64,000 nt of DNA from Streptomyces sp. AJS327. GTDB taxonomy: Bacteria > Actinomycetota > Actinomycetes > Streptomycetales > Streptomycetaceae. Position numbers and translations under genes: made by a program. Location of the stretch: assembly GCF_013450295.1 (NCBI RefSeq), contig NZ_SKBR01000001.1, forward strand, positions 748,001-812,000, read 5' to 3'. This document shows positions 1 through 10,382 of the stretch, piece after piece (position 1 is the stretch's first letter; the number at the start of each line of letters is the position of its first letter). Below the pieces are notes generated by a model, which saw only the letters and a list, made by a program, of their open reading frames with translations, did not search any database and was not told where the DNA came from.

Positions 1-921
1 CAGCAGCGCCTCGATGTGCCGCCGCGAGGTGCTGCCCACCTCCTTGAGCCGGCGCCCCTTCGGGCCGATCACGATGCCCTTCTGGCTGGGCCGCTCGATG
101 AAGATGTTGGCGTACACGTCCAGCAGCGGGCGGTCGGCCGGGCGGTCCTCGCGCGGCTTCATCTCCTCCACCACCACCGCGATGGAGTGCGGCAGTTCGT
201 CCCGCACGCCCTCCAGCGCCGCCTCCCGGATCAGCTCGCCCACCATCACCTGCTCCGGTTCGTCCGTCAGCTCGCCGTCCGGGTAGAGCCGCGGCCCCTC
301 CGGCAGCAGCTTGACGAGCAGGTCGGCGAGCAGCCCGACCTGGCCGCCGGTCCGGTCGGCGCCGCTGGGCGCGGTGGTCGCGCGGGCCGCGTCGCCGCCG
401 GTCTCCCGGACGGCGGAGACCGGGACGATCTCCGCCCACTCGATGCCCAGTTCGCGGCCGAGCTGGTCGACGGCGAGCAGCTGCCGCCCCAGGGTGTCCG
501 CGTCCACTAGGTCGCTCTTGGTGACCACCGCGACCTTCGGGGTGCGGCGCAGCTCGGCGAGTTCGGTGGCGATGAAGCGGTCGCCGGGGCCCAGCTTCTG
601 GTCGGCGGGCAGGCAGAAACCGATGACGTCCACCTCGGCCCAGGTGGTGCGGACCACGTCGTTCAGCCGCTCACCGAGGAGGGTGCGCGGCTTGTGCAGT
701 CCCGGGGTGTCCACCAGCACCAGCTGCGCCTCCGGCCGGTGCACGATCCCGCGCACCGTGTGCCGGGTGGTCTGCGGCCGGGTGGAGGTGATCGCGACCT
801 TGCTGCCGACCAGCGCGTTGGTCAGGGTCGACTTTCCCGCGTTGGGGCGACCCACGAAGCAGGCGAAACCGGACCGGTGAGGGGTGTCGGAGGCCGCCGG
901 GGCCGGGGAAGGTGCGTTCAT
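1..921 (-). CDS. era: GTPase Era, 3' end outside window
   Basis: GTP-binding protein of the Era family, which binds 16S rRNA and assists 30S ribosomal subunit maturation. About 307 codons are visible; the C-terminus lies beyond the window edge. The G1 motif GRPNAGKS (residues 24-31), G3 DTPG and G4 TKSD are present in order. The KH RNA-binding domain with its GPKGRRLKE loop follows near base 50. A short Ala/Gly/Thr-rich insert follows the VSA (G5-like) motif. The ATG at 921 is used; an in-frame ATG at 930 is possible and neither has a strong ribosome binding site. It is the last gene of the minus-strand block beginning with phoH. Identification is secure. Confidence 0.95.
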   Translation of the reverse strand, partial: MNAPSPAPAASDTPHRSGFACFVGRPNAGKSTLTNALVGSKVAITSTRPQTTRHTVRGIVHRPEAQLVLVDTPGLHKPRTLLGERLNDVVRTTWAEVDVIGFCLPADQKLGPGDRFIATELAELRRTPKVAVVTKSDLVDADTLGRQLLAVDQLGRELGIEWAEIVPVSAVRETGGDAARATTAPSGADRTGGQVGLLADLLVKLLPEGPRLYPDGELTDEPEQVMVGELIREAALEGVRDELPHSIAVVVEEMKPREDRPADRPLLDVYANIFIERPSQKGIVIGPKGRRLKEVGSTSRRHIEALL

Positions 922-964
922 ACGGCCCATTGTCCCCGATGGCCGTGGCGGCCGGAGGGCCGGT

Positions 965-1315
965 TCAGCCCGCCGCGACGGTGGCCCGCGGCGTCCCGTC
1001 CGGCCCCGCCAGGAACACCGGGGTGCCCGGCCCGCCCAGGTCCGCCACGGCCGCCAGGTCCTCCTCGGCGAGCGCCTCCGCCTCGGTCACGACGGCCGCC
1101 GCCTCCAGCGACCTGGCGCCCGAGGCGACCGCCATCGCGACGGCCGTGCGCAGCGCGGACAGCGGGAGCGAGGGCAGCTGGACGGTGCCCGCGACGTAGG
1201 TGCGCCCGTTCTCGTCCCGTACGGCGGCGCCCTCGGGCACGGCGTTCCGCGCCCGGGCGCTCCGGGCCAGCGTGAGGATCTTGCGGTCTTCGGGGTCCAG
1301 CGCCTCGTCACTCAT
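965..1315 (-). CDS. Cytidine deaminase-like protein without zinc ligands
   Basis: A 116-residue protein at the position, between the CorC-like gene and era, where streptomycetes carry a gene usually annotated as cytidine deaminase. The N-terminal half (EGAAVRDENGRTYVAGTV) resembles the start of the cytidine deaminase fold. The expected C/H-A-E motif is replaced by a PLSALRTAVAMA stretch and there is no PCxxC pair, so zinc binding and catalysis look unlikely. It is therefore probably a conserved non-enzymatic relative; this is inference. The start is the ATG at 1315, 18 residues inside the longest possible frame. It ends 43 bases before the era start and is probably co-transcribed with era. 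Confidence 0.75.
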   Translation of the reverse strand: MSDEALDPEDRKILTLARSARARNAVPEGAAVRDENGRTYVAGTVQLPSLPLSALRTAVAMAVASGARSLEAAAVVTEAEALAEEDLAAVADLGGPGTPVFLAGPDGTPRATVAAG

Positions 1316-1456
1316 AGCGGTGAGCATATGCGGCGGGCGGCGGGCGGGAGCCGCCCGGGATCCCTCCACCCGGTGACCCGCGCCCGGCCCGCGGGCCCCG
1401 TTCCGTGGTGCCCGGCTGGTGGGCCCGGCCCGTGCGGACCGGTCCGTGGGGCCGGG

Positions 1457-2212
1457 TCAGGTGCCGGGCTTCCGGCCCCAGACGAAGACCAGGTCGCCGA
1501 CGCCGAGGCGGCGCCAGAGGACCTTCGCGTCCCGCAGGCGCAGGTTGACGCAGCCCGCCGAGCCGCCGCCGTCGAACAGGTCGTCGTACCTGCCGTGGAT
1601 CGCCTGCCCGCCGTCGAAGTACTGGGCGAAGGGCATCGGCGCGTTGTCGAACAGGCGGGAGTGGTCGTCCCGGACCCGGCGCTGGATCCGGTGGAGCCCC
1701 CGCCGGGTCTCCTCTCCCCACCGGCCGGTCCGGGTGGCGACGGGCCCGTGGTCGACCCGGCGGCCGGTCTGCACCCAGAGCAGCTGCCGCGTCATGTCCA
1801 CGCACACCACCCGGCCCCGGTGCGTCGGGCAGCGGCCCGCCGCGTTGGGGTTCCCGGTGGCCTTGACGACCTGTGTCTGACGGTAGGTCTCCAGCCGGGC
1901 GTACCCGTCCCGCCGGCCGAGGCGCTGCTCGCGCTGGAAGTCGCGGATGGCGACGCAGTCCCCTGGGGACTGGCGGCCGTCCACCGGCCGTTTCAGGAAC
2001 CGCTCCAACTGCCGCTGGTAGGGCCCCGTCCCCCGGACGCACGCGGCGCCGTCCCCGCTGGACGCCGGGGTGGCGCCCAGCGCCTCGGCGGGCGGGGCGG
2101 CCGCGGTCAGCGCGCCCGCGCACAGCAGGACGGTCAGCGTCCGGAGGAGGCGCCCTCGCCGCAGCGGGGGAAGGTGGGGGAGCTGGTGGTGGTGGCCGTG
2201 GTGCGAACCCAT
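1457..2212 (-). CDS. Exported L,D-transpeptidase (YkuD family)
   Basis: L,D-transpeptidases make 3-3 cross-links in peptidoglycan or attach proteins to it, outside the membrane. This 251-residue protein has a basic, His-rich N-terminus, a hydrophobic segment (about residues 24-40) ending in an AEA-like signal peptidase site, and a small peptidoglycan-binding-like region (about 55-105). The YkuD domain fills the C-terminal half. The catalytic signature is seen as IHGRYDD (His about 206) and SAGCVNL (Cys about 221); the usual S/T-H-G-C is S-A-G-C here. The start ATG follows a GTGAGGG ribosome binding site. The gene and the next upstream surface-protein gene are inserted between the otherwise adjacent CorC-like and deaminase-like genes. 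Confidence 0.88.
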   Translation of the reverse strand: MGSHHGHHHQLPHLPPLRRGRLLRTLTVLLCAGALTAAAPPAEALGATPASSGDGAACVRGTGPYQRQLERFLKRPVDGRQSPGDCVAIRDFQREQRLGRRDGYARLETYRQTQVVKATGNPNAAGRCPTHRGRVVCVDMTRQLLWVQTGRRVDHGPVATRTGRWGEETRRGLHRIQRRVRDDHSRLFDNAPMPFAQYFDGGQAIHGRYDDLFDGGGSAGCVNLRLRDAKVLWRRLGVGDLVFVWGRKPGT

Positions 2213-2388
2213 GCCCTCACCCTGGTCCGCCGCGTCTCCCGTGGCGAGCGGGGAGGACCGTCCGTGGGACGGGCACCAGGGTGAGGCCCGGGCTGAGGCG
2301 AGACGGGTGAGGCCCCCGGCCTGAGGCCCCGACCGAGATGAGACGGACGAGCGGGAGGTGCGGGCGCGCGGCCCCCGAAACGCGGGAA

Positions 2389-2425
2389 GCCGGGTTCCGC
2401 ACGGACGGACCGTGCGGAACCCGGC
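2389..2425 (-). terminator. Hairpin terminator after the surface protein gene
   Basis: A perfect 14-base-pair inverted repeat (2389-2402 with 2412-2425) and a 9-base loop lie just past the stop codon of the minus-strand gene ending at 2436. No long U tract follows, as is usual in streptomycetes. It would separate transcription of the surface protein gene from the L,D-transpeptidase gene. Confidence 0.75.
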
Positions 2426-2435
2426 TCGGGATGGG

Positions 2436-5363
2436 TCACTTGCAGTGCTTACCGCCGCCCTTGCAGGGCTCGCCGCGCTTGTTCGCGAGACGGACCGAGA
2501 GGCGGGTGTGGTCCTTGGTCAGCTCCAGGGGACCGGTGACCCGCTTCCTCGGCAGCACGTAGCCCTCCGGAACGTCGACCTCGCGGAGGTAGTAGCTCCC
2601 CAGGTCGAGACCGCGGAAGACACAGAGCCCCTTCCGGTTGGTGGCGCAGGCCCCGTTGATCCGGGTGTCGGGCTCGCGGCCGCGGGTCTGGAGCCCGGGG
2701 ACGCCGTTGGTCTCCTTCCACAGTTCGAACACCGCTCCGGCCAGCGGCTTGCCACTGTGCTTGTCGGTCTTCCGCAGGACGATCTTGCAGGGCTTCTTCG
2801 CGCACGGGTCCGGCTTGCCGCGCACCGTGATCGTGGCCCGGTCCGGATCGGAGCGCACGCCCCCGTCGCCCGTGGCGACGGCGGTGTTGGTGAGGTCCCG
2901 GCCCGCGTCCTCCCGGGTGACGGTGTAGGTCCCGGTGCAGGTCGTGCTCTCGCCCGGGGCCAGCGTGGTCGCCTCACAGGTGACGTTGGAGACCCGGTCG
3001 TCGTCGACGGCCACCCCGGTCACCGTGCGGCCGCCGGTGTTGGTGACCGCGTAGGTGTAGGTCACCTCGTCACCGACCCGGTACGGCTCGCTGGCGTCGA
3101 CCGCCTTCTCGATGGACAGGTCGGCCCGCGCCGGTGGCACGATCTCGACCTGCTCGGAGTCCGGCGGCGACTCCACCTGCCGCCCGTTGAGCCGCCCTTG
3201 GGAGACGGCGACGTTGGCGACCGTGCCCCGTTCCGCGTCCTCCTCGGTGACCAGGTGGGTTCCCCGGCAGGTGGTGCTCTCGCCGGGCGCCAGTGTGGTC
3301 GCCTCACAGGTGATGTCGGGGACCAGGCTGTCCTCCACCGTGACGTTGTTGATCGTCTCCCCGCCCGTGTTGGTCACGGTGTAGAGGTACTCCACCTCGT
3401 CCCCCACGGTGTACGTGCGGGAGGTGTCGGTGGACTTGTCCAGCGACAGCGCCGCCGGGGCCACCACCGCGACGGTGGCGTCCGCCGGGTCCGAGGTCAC
3501 GTCGGTGCCGTCGGAACGGGCGTTCGCGGTGGCCGTGTTGGTCACCGAACCGGCCTCGGCGTCCTCGGCCGTGATGGTGTACGTGCCGGTGCAGGTCGTA
3601 CTGTCACCCGGTTCCCCGGCGGGTGCCAGGGTGGTGGAGTCACAGGTCACGTCGGTGACGCGGTCGTCGTCGACGGTGACCCCGGTCAGCTCGGTGGGCC
3701 CGGTGTTGGTGACCGTGTAGCTGTAGGACACCTCCTCGCCCACGCGGTACGAACGGGACGGCTCGGTCGTCTTCTCCAGCCGCACCCCCGGCCCGCGCTG
3801 CACCGGCAGCGTCACCTCATCGGGTGGCGAGGTCACTTCCGTCCCGTCCGACATCCCCCGCGCGGTGGCGGTGTTGGTCAGCGAACCGGCCTCGGCGTCC
3901 TCCTCGGTCACCGTGTACGTCCCCGTACAGGTCATCGTCTCCCCGACGGCCAGCGTCGTCTTCGGGCAGACGATGTCGTCGACGTGGTCGTCCGTGACGT
4001 CGACGTCCGTCAGCTCCGTGTTGCCGCTGTTGGTGACGACGTACTCGTACGGCACCTCGTCCCCCGGGCTCAGCGGCAGCGGCACCTCCGGGTCCTTCGA
4101 CACCTGCTTGACCAGGTTCAGCTCCGGCAGTTCGGCCGCCGGACGCACTGTCACGTTGCGCAGCAGGTGCACGTCGGTGAACAGCCCCGTCGAGGCGCCG
4201 AAGCCGAACTTGTAGGTGCTGGGCACCGGGTTCGGAGCCGGAGTGGACAGCACCTGCTGGACGCCGTTGCCGTCGTGGAAGTCGATCGAGACGGTGATCA
4301 CCGGGTTCGGGGCCGGTGAGACCTCGACGGTGACCGTGCGGCGGGAGGGCTCCAGCAGCGCCTCGGCCTGCTCGGGGGTGGCGTCCGGCGGGATGGTCAT
4401 CGTGGGTCCGTGCAACGGGCCCGGCAGCGTCGAGTTCCACGGCGGCGTCGTGGAGAGGTTGTCACTCGTCGCGTCCAGGAAGCAGTAGCCGGTGGTGCCG
4501 TCGCCCGGACCGCGCAGCGTCACCATGTTGCTGCCCGGCGCCGGGATCCGGAAGCCGGTACCGGCGGGGGAGCGGGTGTCACACCCGTTGCCCCGGTGCT
4601 CCCAGTCGCCGAAGTAGTTGCCCAGCACGTCCAGACCGACGCCCAGGTAACCGCTGTTGACACCCGGCAGGAAGGGCTGGGTCGGGTCGTCGTTCGGCAG
4701 CTTCTGCGCGTAGCCGAGGCTGCCGCCGAAGGCGCCCGGCTCGGTCAGCGTGTCCGCGCCGTCGATCAGGAAGAACGAGATGCCGTCCGCGGGCGGGTTG
4801 GTGGTGCCGCCGTACTGCCACTGGTCGAACGTGACGACCACGCCCTGGTTGGCGGGCAGCGCGTGGTTGTAGAGCACCGCCGCCGACTGGTCGTTCGAGG
4901 CGTCGGTCAGCCGCAGGTAGCCGTTGGGTGCCGCGTCGTTCGGCGGCACCGGCCCGACGGCGTTCGGCGGGCAGCCGGTGAGCGGGCGCGCGCCGTCGCC
5001 GGGAGCGCCACCCTCCGGGGCGCCGGTCAGACAGGCCGGGCCGAACGCCTGGAAATTCGGGTCCGCGGTCGCGCCGGTGAAGGTCTCGTCCACCAGCGGC
5101 GCCCCCTGCTGGAGGGCTCGGCCCTGGCCCGTGGGCCGCGCCGTGGCGGACTCACCTCCACTCTCCGCCCGCTGGGTCGAGGTGAGCGCGGCCTTCCCGG
5201 CGGGCTGTGCCGGAACCGGCTGGGTGAGCGGGGTGGCCAGCATTCCGAGGACCCCGAGACCGACGACCGCGCAGCGCCGCGCCCAGCCACCGAGGAGCCG
5301 CCTCCCGAATGGGGATAGCGTTTTTTTCTCTTGTGAGGTGGTATTTCGAGTTCTTGGTAGCAT
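2436..5363 (-). CDS. Large exported surface protein: lectin-like domain, four DUF11-type repeats, SpaA-like domain
   Basis: A 975-residue secreted, probably surface-associated protein of unknown specific role. After a basic N-terminus and hydrophobic signal segment (about residues 25-50) there is a lectin/LamG-like domain (about 60-400; GISFFLIDGAD and GYLGVGLDVLGNY are typical). Four DUF11/DUF7507-type Ig-like repeats follow (about 413-845), each with VTNTG, a TCTGTY-type motif and TNTA. A C-terminal SpaA/prealbumin-like domain (about 855-970) has the Lys (VLRKTDK) and Glu (FELWKE) expected for an internal isopeptide bond. It ends in a short Cys/Lys-rich tail with no LPxTG signal or membrane anchor. 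ATG 5363 is chosen because it starts at the signal peptide; the frame stays open further upstream. The flank at 5320-5420 is notably AT-richer. Confidence 0.82.
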   Translation of the reverse strand: MLPRTRNTTSQEKKTLSPFGRRLLGGWARRCAVVGLGVLGMLATPLTQPVPAQPAGKAALTSTQRAESGGESATARPTGQGRALQQGAPLVDETFTGATADPNFQAFGPACLTGAPEGGAPGDGARPLTGCPPNAVGPVPPNDAAPNGYLRLTDASNDQSAAVLYNHALPANQGVVVTFDQWQYGGTTNPPADGISFFLIDGADTLTEPGAFGGSLGYAQKLPNDDPTQPFLPGVNSGYLGVGLDVLGNYFGDWEHRGNGCDTRSPAGTGFRIPAPGSNMVTLRGPGDGTTGYCFLDATSDNLSTTPPWNSTLPGPLHGPTMTIPPDATPEQAEALLEPSRRTVTVEVSPAPNPVITVSIDFHDGNGVQQVLSTPAPNPVPSTYKFGFGASTGLFTDVHLLRNVTVRPAAELPELNLVKQVSKDPEVPLPLSPGDEVPYEYVVTNSGNTELTDVDVTDDHVDDIVCPKTTLAVGETMTCTGTYTVTEEDAEAGSLTNTATARGMSDGTEVTSPPDEVTLPVQRGPGVRLEKTTEPSRSYRVGEEVSYSYTVTNTGPTELTGVTVDDDRVTDVTCDSTTLAPAGEPGDSTTCTGTYTITAEDAEAGSVTNTATANARSDGTDVTSDPADATVAVVAPAALSLDKSTDTSRTYTVGDEVEYLYTVTNTGGETINNVTVEDSLVPDITCEATTLAPGESTTCRGTHLVTEEDAERGTVANVAVSQGRLNGRQVESPPDSEQVEIVPPARADLSIEKAVDASEPYRVGDEVTYTYAVTNTGGRTVTGVAVDDDRVSNVTCEATTLAPGESTTCTGTYTVTREDAGRDLTNTAVATGDGGVRSDPDRATITVRGKPDPCAKKPCKIVLRKTDKHSGKPLAGAVFELWKETNGVPGLQTRGREPDTRINGACATNRKGLCVFRGLDLGSYYLREVDVPEGYVLPRKRVTGPLELTKDHTRLSVRLANKRGEPCKGGGKHCK
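2820..4125 (-). repeat. Four tandem DUF11-type coding repeats
   Basis: Four copies of a roughly 320-base unit inside the surface protein gene, at about 4125-3800, 3780-3460, 3450-3150 and 3130-2820. Each encodes an Ig-like module with the same order of VGDEV, VTNTG, DDxV and TTLAPGES-like motifs. The copies have diverged in DNA, so they are old rather than recent duplications. Confidence 0.85.
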
Positions 5364-5659
5364 AGGGCGAACATTAGGAATTCGCCCAAAGTGGAATCCG
5401 AAACACGCGTCCATCGCCGGGGGAGAACCACACGCGTGGTGGCAGCGCGCACGGCTGCCCGAAGCAGCTCCGACGCCCATCCGGGGCCCCAGCCCGTTCG
5501 GAACCCGTCGGCGCCGCGCGCCCGCCCACCCCGTTGACCAGCTCATCCAGAGCACCCCGTTCCGCGGCCGTCAACGCCGACCGCCTCCCCGGCGGGAGCC
5601 GGGGAGGCGGCGGAAGGTGGGCAGTTGGGGCGGCGGGCGGGCGGCCGAGGCGCGGCGGG
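5364..5659. other. Intergenic region with AT-richer promoter patch and terminator
   Basis: This 296-base gap separates the CorC-like gene from the surface protein gene, both on the minus strand. The part next to the surface gene (about 5320-5420) is much richer in A and T than the surroundings and is the likely promoter, although no clear -35/-10 pair could be fixed. The left-over part carries the CorC-side terminator at 5581-5610. No convincing small gene is seen. Confidence 0.5.
5581..5610 (-). terminator. Hairpin terminator after the CorC-like gene
   Basis: A perfect 13-base-pair stem (5581-5593 with 5598-5610) with a GGGA loop, 50 bases beyond the stop of the minus-strand CorC-like gene. 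It marks the end of the phoH-ybeY-corC unit. Confidence 0.75.
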
Positions 5660-6994
5660 CTAGTGCGCCGCGCCGCCCGTGGCGTGCTCGTCCGCGCCGG
5701 GATCCGGGCGGACCGGCTCGACCAGCACCGTGACGATCTTGTTGCGGCGTCCGGCGGGCGCCTCGGCGGTCAGCCGCAGGGCGGTGAGCGTCGGATCGGC
5801 GCGGTCCTCACTGACGTCGACGGTGGTGGTGGCCCCCGCGATCGGCACCCGGCCCAGCGACTTGGCCAGCAGCCCGCCGACCGTCTCCACGTCCTCGTCG
5901 TCCAGCCGCAGGTCGTACAGCTCGCCGAGGTCGCCGATGTCCAGCCGGGCGGTGACCCGGTAGCGGTCACCGGTCAACTCCTCCACCGGCGCCAGCTCGT
6001 TCCGGTCGTACTCGTCGGTGATCTCCCCGACGATCTCCTCCAGGATGTCCTCGATGGTGACGATGCCCGCCACCCCGCCGTACTCGTCGATGACGACCGC
6101 GACATGGCCCCGGTCCCGCTGCATCTCGCGCAGCAGCTCCCCCGCGTTCTTGGTGTCCGGCACGAAGGTGGCCGGACGCATCGCGGTGGAGACCAGCTCG
6201 CTCTCGGCGTCCCGGCTGATGTGCACCTTGCGGGCGAGGTCCTTGAGATAGACGATCCCGACCACGTCGTCCTCGTTCTCCCCGACCACCGGTATCCGGG
6301 AGAACCCCGAGCGGAGCGCGAGCGTCAGCGCCTGCCGCACGGTCTTGCACCGCTCGATGGTGATCAGGTCCGTGCGCGGGGCCATCACCTCGCGCACCAG
6401 GGTGTCGCCGAGCTGGAAGACGGAGTGCACCATCTTCCGCTCCTCCGCCTCGATCAGCGACTCCCGCTCCGCCAGATCGACCATGCCCCGCAGCTCCGCC
6501 TCGCTCGCGAACGGGCCCTTGCGGAACCCCTTGCCGGGCGTCAGCACGTTGCCGACCAGGATCAGCAGCTGCGTCACCGGACTGAGGATGCGGGCCAGCG
6601 GAACCAGGACGTACGCGGCGGCCGTCGCGGTGTTCAGCGGGTGCTGGAGGCCGATGGTGCGCGGGGAGACCCCCACCGCCACGTAGCTGACCAGCACCAT
6701 CACGGCGACCGCCAGCAGCAGCGCCTCCCAGTTCTCGTCCACCGCGCGCAGGCAGGCGTAGGTCACCAGGGAGCCCGCCGCCACCTCGCAGGCCACCCGC
6801 AGAAGCAGTGCCAGGTTGAGGTAGCGGGTCGGGTCGGCCGCGACCACCGCGAGCTTGGCGCTGCCCCGCCGCCCCTGCCGGACGGCCTCCTCGGCGCGGT
6901 AGCTCGTCGCCCGGGCCAGCCCGGCCTCGGCGCAGGCCGACAGCCAGGCCACCACGACGAGCAGCACCGCGATCGTGATCAGCTGCGTGTTCAC
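5660..6994 (-). CDS. CorC/HlyC family membrane protein with CBS domains
   Basis: A 444-residue integral membrane protein of the DUF21-CBS-CorC_HlyC family, thought to act in Mg2+/Co2+ efflux or its regulation. The N-terminal DUF21 part (about 1-180) has several hydrophobic segments. A pair of CBS domains follows (about 195-320; [11 protein letters not shown] and [14 protein letters not shown] are typical), then a CorC_HlyC domain (about 340-425). Translation starts at GTG 6994, whose GTGA overlaps the ybeY stop codon, so the two are translationally coupled. The family call is secure; the transported ion is not known. Confidence 0.9.
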   Translation of the reverse strand: MNTQLITIAVLLVVVAWLSACAEAGLARATSYRAEEAVRQGRRGSAKLAVVAADPTRYLNLALLLRVACEVAAGSLVTYACLRAVDENWEALLLAVAVMVLVSYVAVGVSPRTIGLQHPLNTATAAAYVLVPLARILSPVTQLLILVGNVLTPGKGFRKGPFASEAELRGMVDLAERESLIEAEERKMVHSVFQLGDTLVREVMAPRTDLITIERCKTVRQALTLALRSGFSRIPVVGENEDDVVGIVYLKDLARKVHISRDAESELVSTAMRPATFVPDTKNAGELLREMQRDRGHVAVVIDEYGGVAGIVTIEDILEEIVGEITDEYDRNELAPVEELTGDRYRVTARLDIGDLGELYDLRLDDEDVETVGGLLAKSLGRVPIAGATTTVDVSEDRADPTLTALRLTAEAPAGRRNKIVTVLVEPVRPDPGADEHATGGAAH

Positions 6995-7488
6995 GAGGCC
7001 GTCGGGGCCGGGGACGGCCCCTCCAGGCCGTACTCGGCGCGCCACCCGTCGACGATGGCGGACTGGAGGCCGAACATCTCCGCGCGCTCGGCCGGTTCCT
7101 CGTGGTCGTAACCGAGCAGGTGCAACAGGCCGTGCACGGTGAGGAGTTGCAGCTCCTCGTCCATCGAGTGCCCGGTGGGCGCCTCGGCGCCCTGCCGCTC
7201 CGCCACCTCGGGACAGAGCACGATGTCGCCCAGCAGCCCCTCCGGCGGGTCCTCGTCGTCCCGGCTGGGCGGGCGCAGCTCGTCCATCGGGAAGGACATC
7301 ACGTCGGTCGGGCCCGGCAGGTCCATCCAGCGCAGGTGCAGCTGCTCCATCGCCTCCGCGTCCACGACGATCAGCGACAGCTCGGAGAGCGGATGGATCC
7401 GCAGCCGGTTCAGGGCGTGCCGGGCGACGTCGAGCAGGGCCCGCTCGTCGACCGTGCGGCCGGACTCGTTGTTCACGTCGATGGTCAT
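6991..7488 (-). CDS. ybeY: Endoribonuclease YbeY
   Basis: A single-strand-specific metal-dependent endoribonuclease that acts in rRNA maturation and ribosome quality control. The zinc-binding signature [11 protein letters not shown] lies at about residues 119-129, and the preceding TDVMSFP segment is also typical. ATG 7488 matches the usual start ([10 protein letters not shown]). A GTG at 7503 overlapping the phoH stop is also possible and would add five residues. It is transcribed with phoH upstream and the CorC-like gene downstream, an arrangement conserved in actinomycetes. Confidence 0.93.
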   Translation of the reverse strand: MTIDVNNESGRTVDERALLDVARHALNRLRIHPLSELSLIVVDAEAMEQLHLRWMDLPGPTDVMSFPMDELRPPSRDDEDPPEGLLGDIVLCPEVAERQGAEAPTGHSMDEELQLLTVHGLLHLLGYDHEEPAERAEMFGLQSAIVDGWRAEYGLEGPSPAPTAS

Positions 7489-7499
7489 GGTCGGCGCGC

Positions 7500-8633
<1,134 letters not shown>

Positions 8634-8842
8634 AGGCGGCCCGGAAGGCCAGCTCATCCCTCTCTGCGCTCAGGGGCCTGGGATATCCAGAGTACGACGC
8701 GCCGGTGACGCCGCAGAACGCATTTACCCCACCCGTATACTCCCGCCCCGCGCCCCGGGCACCGCCCCCACGCGGTGCCCGCCGCCCCCGCTCCCCGTAC
8801 CTCCCCTGCCCCCGCTACCTCTGGCTCCCCCGTGTCCGCTGG

Positions 8843-10003
8843 TCAAGCCTCGCGGAAGCCGAGGGTGGGCACCGCGCGACGGCGGGGCCACTCCCGGCCA
8901 CAGTCGGTGAGCTGCGCGTCCAGGAAGGCGTACCGGCTCAGCGACGCCGGGTCCTGGTCACTCCGGGTGCGCACGTGCTGCCACCAGGAGGCGATCTCCG
9001 GCCAGCCGGGCGCGGACAGCGAGCCGCCGAACTCCTGCACCGACATGGCCGCCGTCAGCCCGGCGAAGGCCAGCCGGTCGGTCAGCGGCCACTCGGCCAG
9101 CGAGCCGGTCACGAATCCCGCCACGAAGACGTCCCCGGCGCCCGTGGTGTCCAGCGCCTCCACGGCGATGGCGGGCACCTCCGCGCTCTCGCCGGTGCGG
9201 CCGTCCACCGCGTACGCGCCCTCCGCGCCGAGCGTCACCACGGCGAGCGGTACGTGTTCGGTCAGCGCCCGGGCGGCGGCGCGCGGGCAGTCGGTGCGGG
9301 TGTACCGCATCGCCTCGGCCGCGTTCGGCAGGAACGCCTCGCACCGCCCGAGGTCGGGCAGCGCCGCCAGGTCCCACTCCCCGGACTCGTCCCAGCCGAC
9401 GTCCGCGAAGATCCGGCTGCCCCGGCGGGCGGCCGTCGCGATCCACTCCTGGGACTCGCCGGGCACCAGCGAGGCCACGCAGGCCCGGGACGGCGGCGGG
9501 CACTCGGGGGCGTCCGGATCGTAGGCGGTGGCCGCGTTGCGCTCCGGCGCGGTGTGGCCGTGCGAGATCATCGTCCGCTCACCCTCGTAGGCCATGGAGA
9601 CCGTGACCGGGGAGTGCCAGCCGGGCACCGTGTGCGAGTGGGACAGGTCGATGTCCTCGCCCCGCTCCAGCGCGTCCCGGCAGTAGTCGCCGTACATGTC
9701 GTCGCCGAAGGCGGCGGCCAGCGAGGTGCGCAGACCGAGGCGGGCCAGCGCGGTCGCCATGTTGGCGATGCCGCCCGGGCTGGAGCCCATACCGCGCGCC
9801 CAGGACTCGGTGCCGCGCACCGGCGCCGAGTCGAGCCCGGTGAAGATGATGTCCAGGAACACGGTGCCGGTCAGGTAGACGTCGCAGCCCGGATCGTGCG
9901 GCCCGCGCAGGGCGGCGAGCGGGTCGAGCTGGCGGCGCCCCGGATGTTCGGCGCGCGGAGCCGTCTGACCGGCGGCGTTCTGGGGGATCTCGCGGGTGCT
10001 CAC
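8843..10003 (-). CDS. PfkB family carbohydrate kinase
   Basis: A 386-residue ribokinase/PfkB-family enzyme that phosphorylates a sugar or nucleoside using ATP; the substrate cannot be told from sequence. The family signature DTTGAGDVFVAGF lies at residues 285-297 with the catalytic Asp in GAGD. The N-terminal GG motif appears as SSPGGIANMATALARLG. The extra N-terminal 35 residues are Ala/Arg-rich and unlike the core. The GTG at 10003 has a strong GGAGG site. It is divergent from the GH4 glycosidase gene, so the two may handle the same phosphorylated disaccharide pathway. Confidence 0.88.
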   Translation of the reverse strand: MSTREIPQNAAGQTAPRAEHPGRRQLDPLAALRGPHDPGCDVYLTGTVFLDIIFTGLDSAPVRGTESWARGMGSSPGGIANMATALARLGLRTSLAAAFGDDMYGDYCRDALERGEDIDLSHSHTVPGWHSPVTVSMAYEGERTMISHGHTAPERNAATAYDPDAPECPPPSRACVASLVPGESQEWIATAARRGSRIFADVGWDESGEWDLAALPDLGRCEAFLPNAAEAMRYTRTDCPRAAARALTEHVPLAVVTLGAEGAYAVDGRTGESAEVPAIAVEALDTTGAGDVFVAGFVTGSLAEWPLTDRLAFAGLTAAMSVQEFGGSLSAPGWPEIASWWQHVRTRSDQDPASLSRYAFLDAQLTDCGREWPRRRAVPTLGFREA

Positions 10004-10382
10004 CGTGCCTCCTACTCTCGCTTACTCTCGCTGCGGCGGGCCCTCCCGGGCTCCGCCGACGTGTACGGGCAGTCTGCCGCGCCCGTGCCCGGCGCGGGCG
10101 GCGCGGGCGGATCTTCGTCTCCCGCGGGGTGGTGTTCGGCCGGGGGCGCTCCGTCGGCGGCGGCTGGATCTCACCCCGCGCGCGGGCGTGTTCACACCGG
10201 ACGTCCGCTCCGGCGTCTCCCGGCACCGTAGCTCGCCCCGTCCCGCGCCTCCGGTCGGCCCTGGCCGAGCGGCTGGCCGCACGCCCCGTGCGCCACCCCA
10301 CCGCGGCGTGTTCTGGCGGGTGCCTCACGGAGGGTGGGCGCTGGAGGCGGAACGAGCCCTCCCGTGGGGTACGTTCCGGCTC
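10004..10382. other. Divergent intergenic region, sugar kinase and GH4 gene
   Basis: A 379-base GC-rich gap between two divergent genes that must hold both promoters. No clear hexamer pair, operator palindrome or small gene could be assigned. The open frames running through it lack a ribosome binding site and codon bias. Confidence 0.4.

Noticed and set aside
2185..2212. His-rich start (SHHGHHHQ) of the L,D-transpeptidase, resembling an affinity tag
   Set aside because: The sequence flows naturally into a signal peptide, and the gene is set in native chromosomal context. There is no vector sequence around it.
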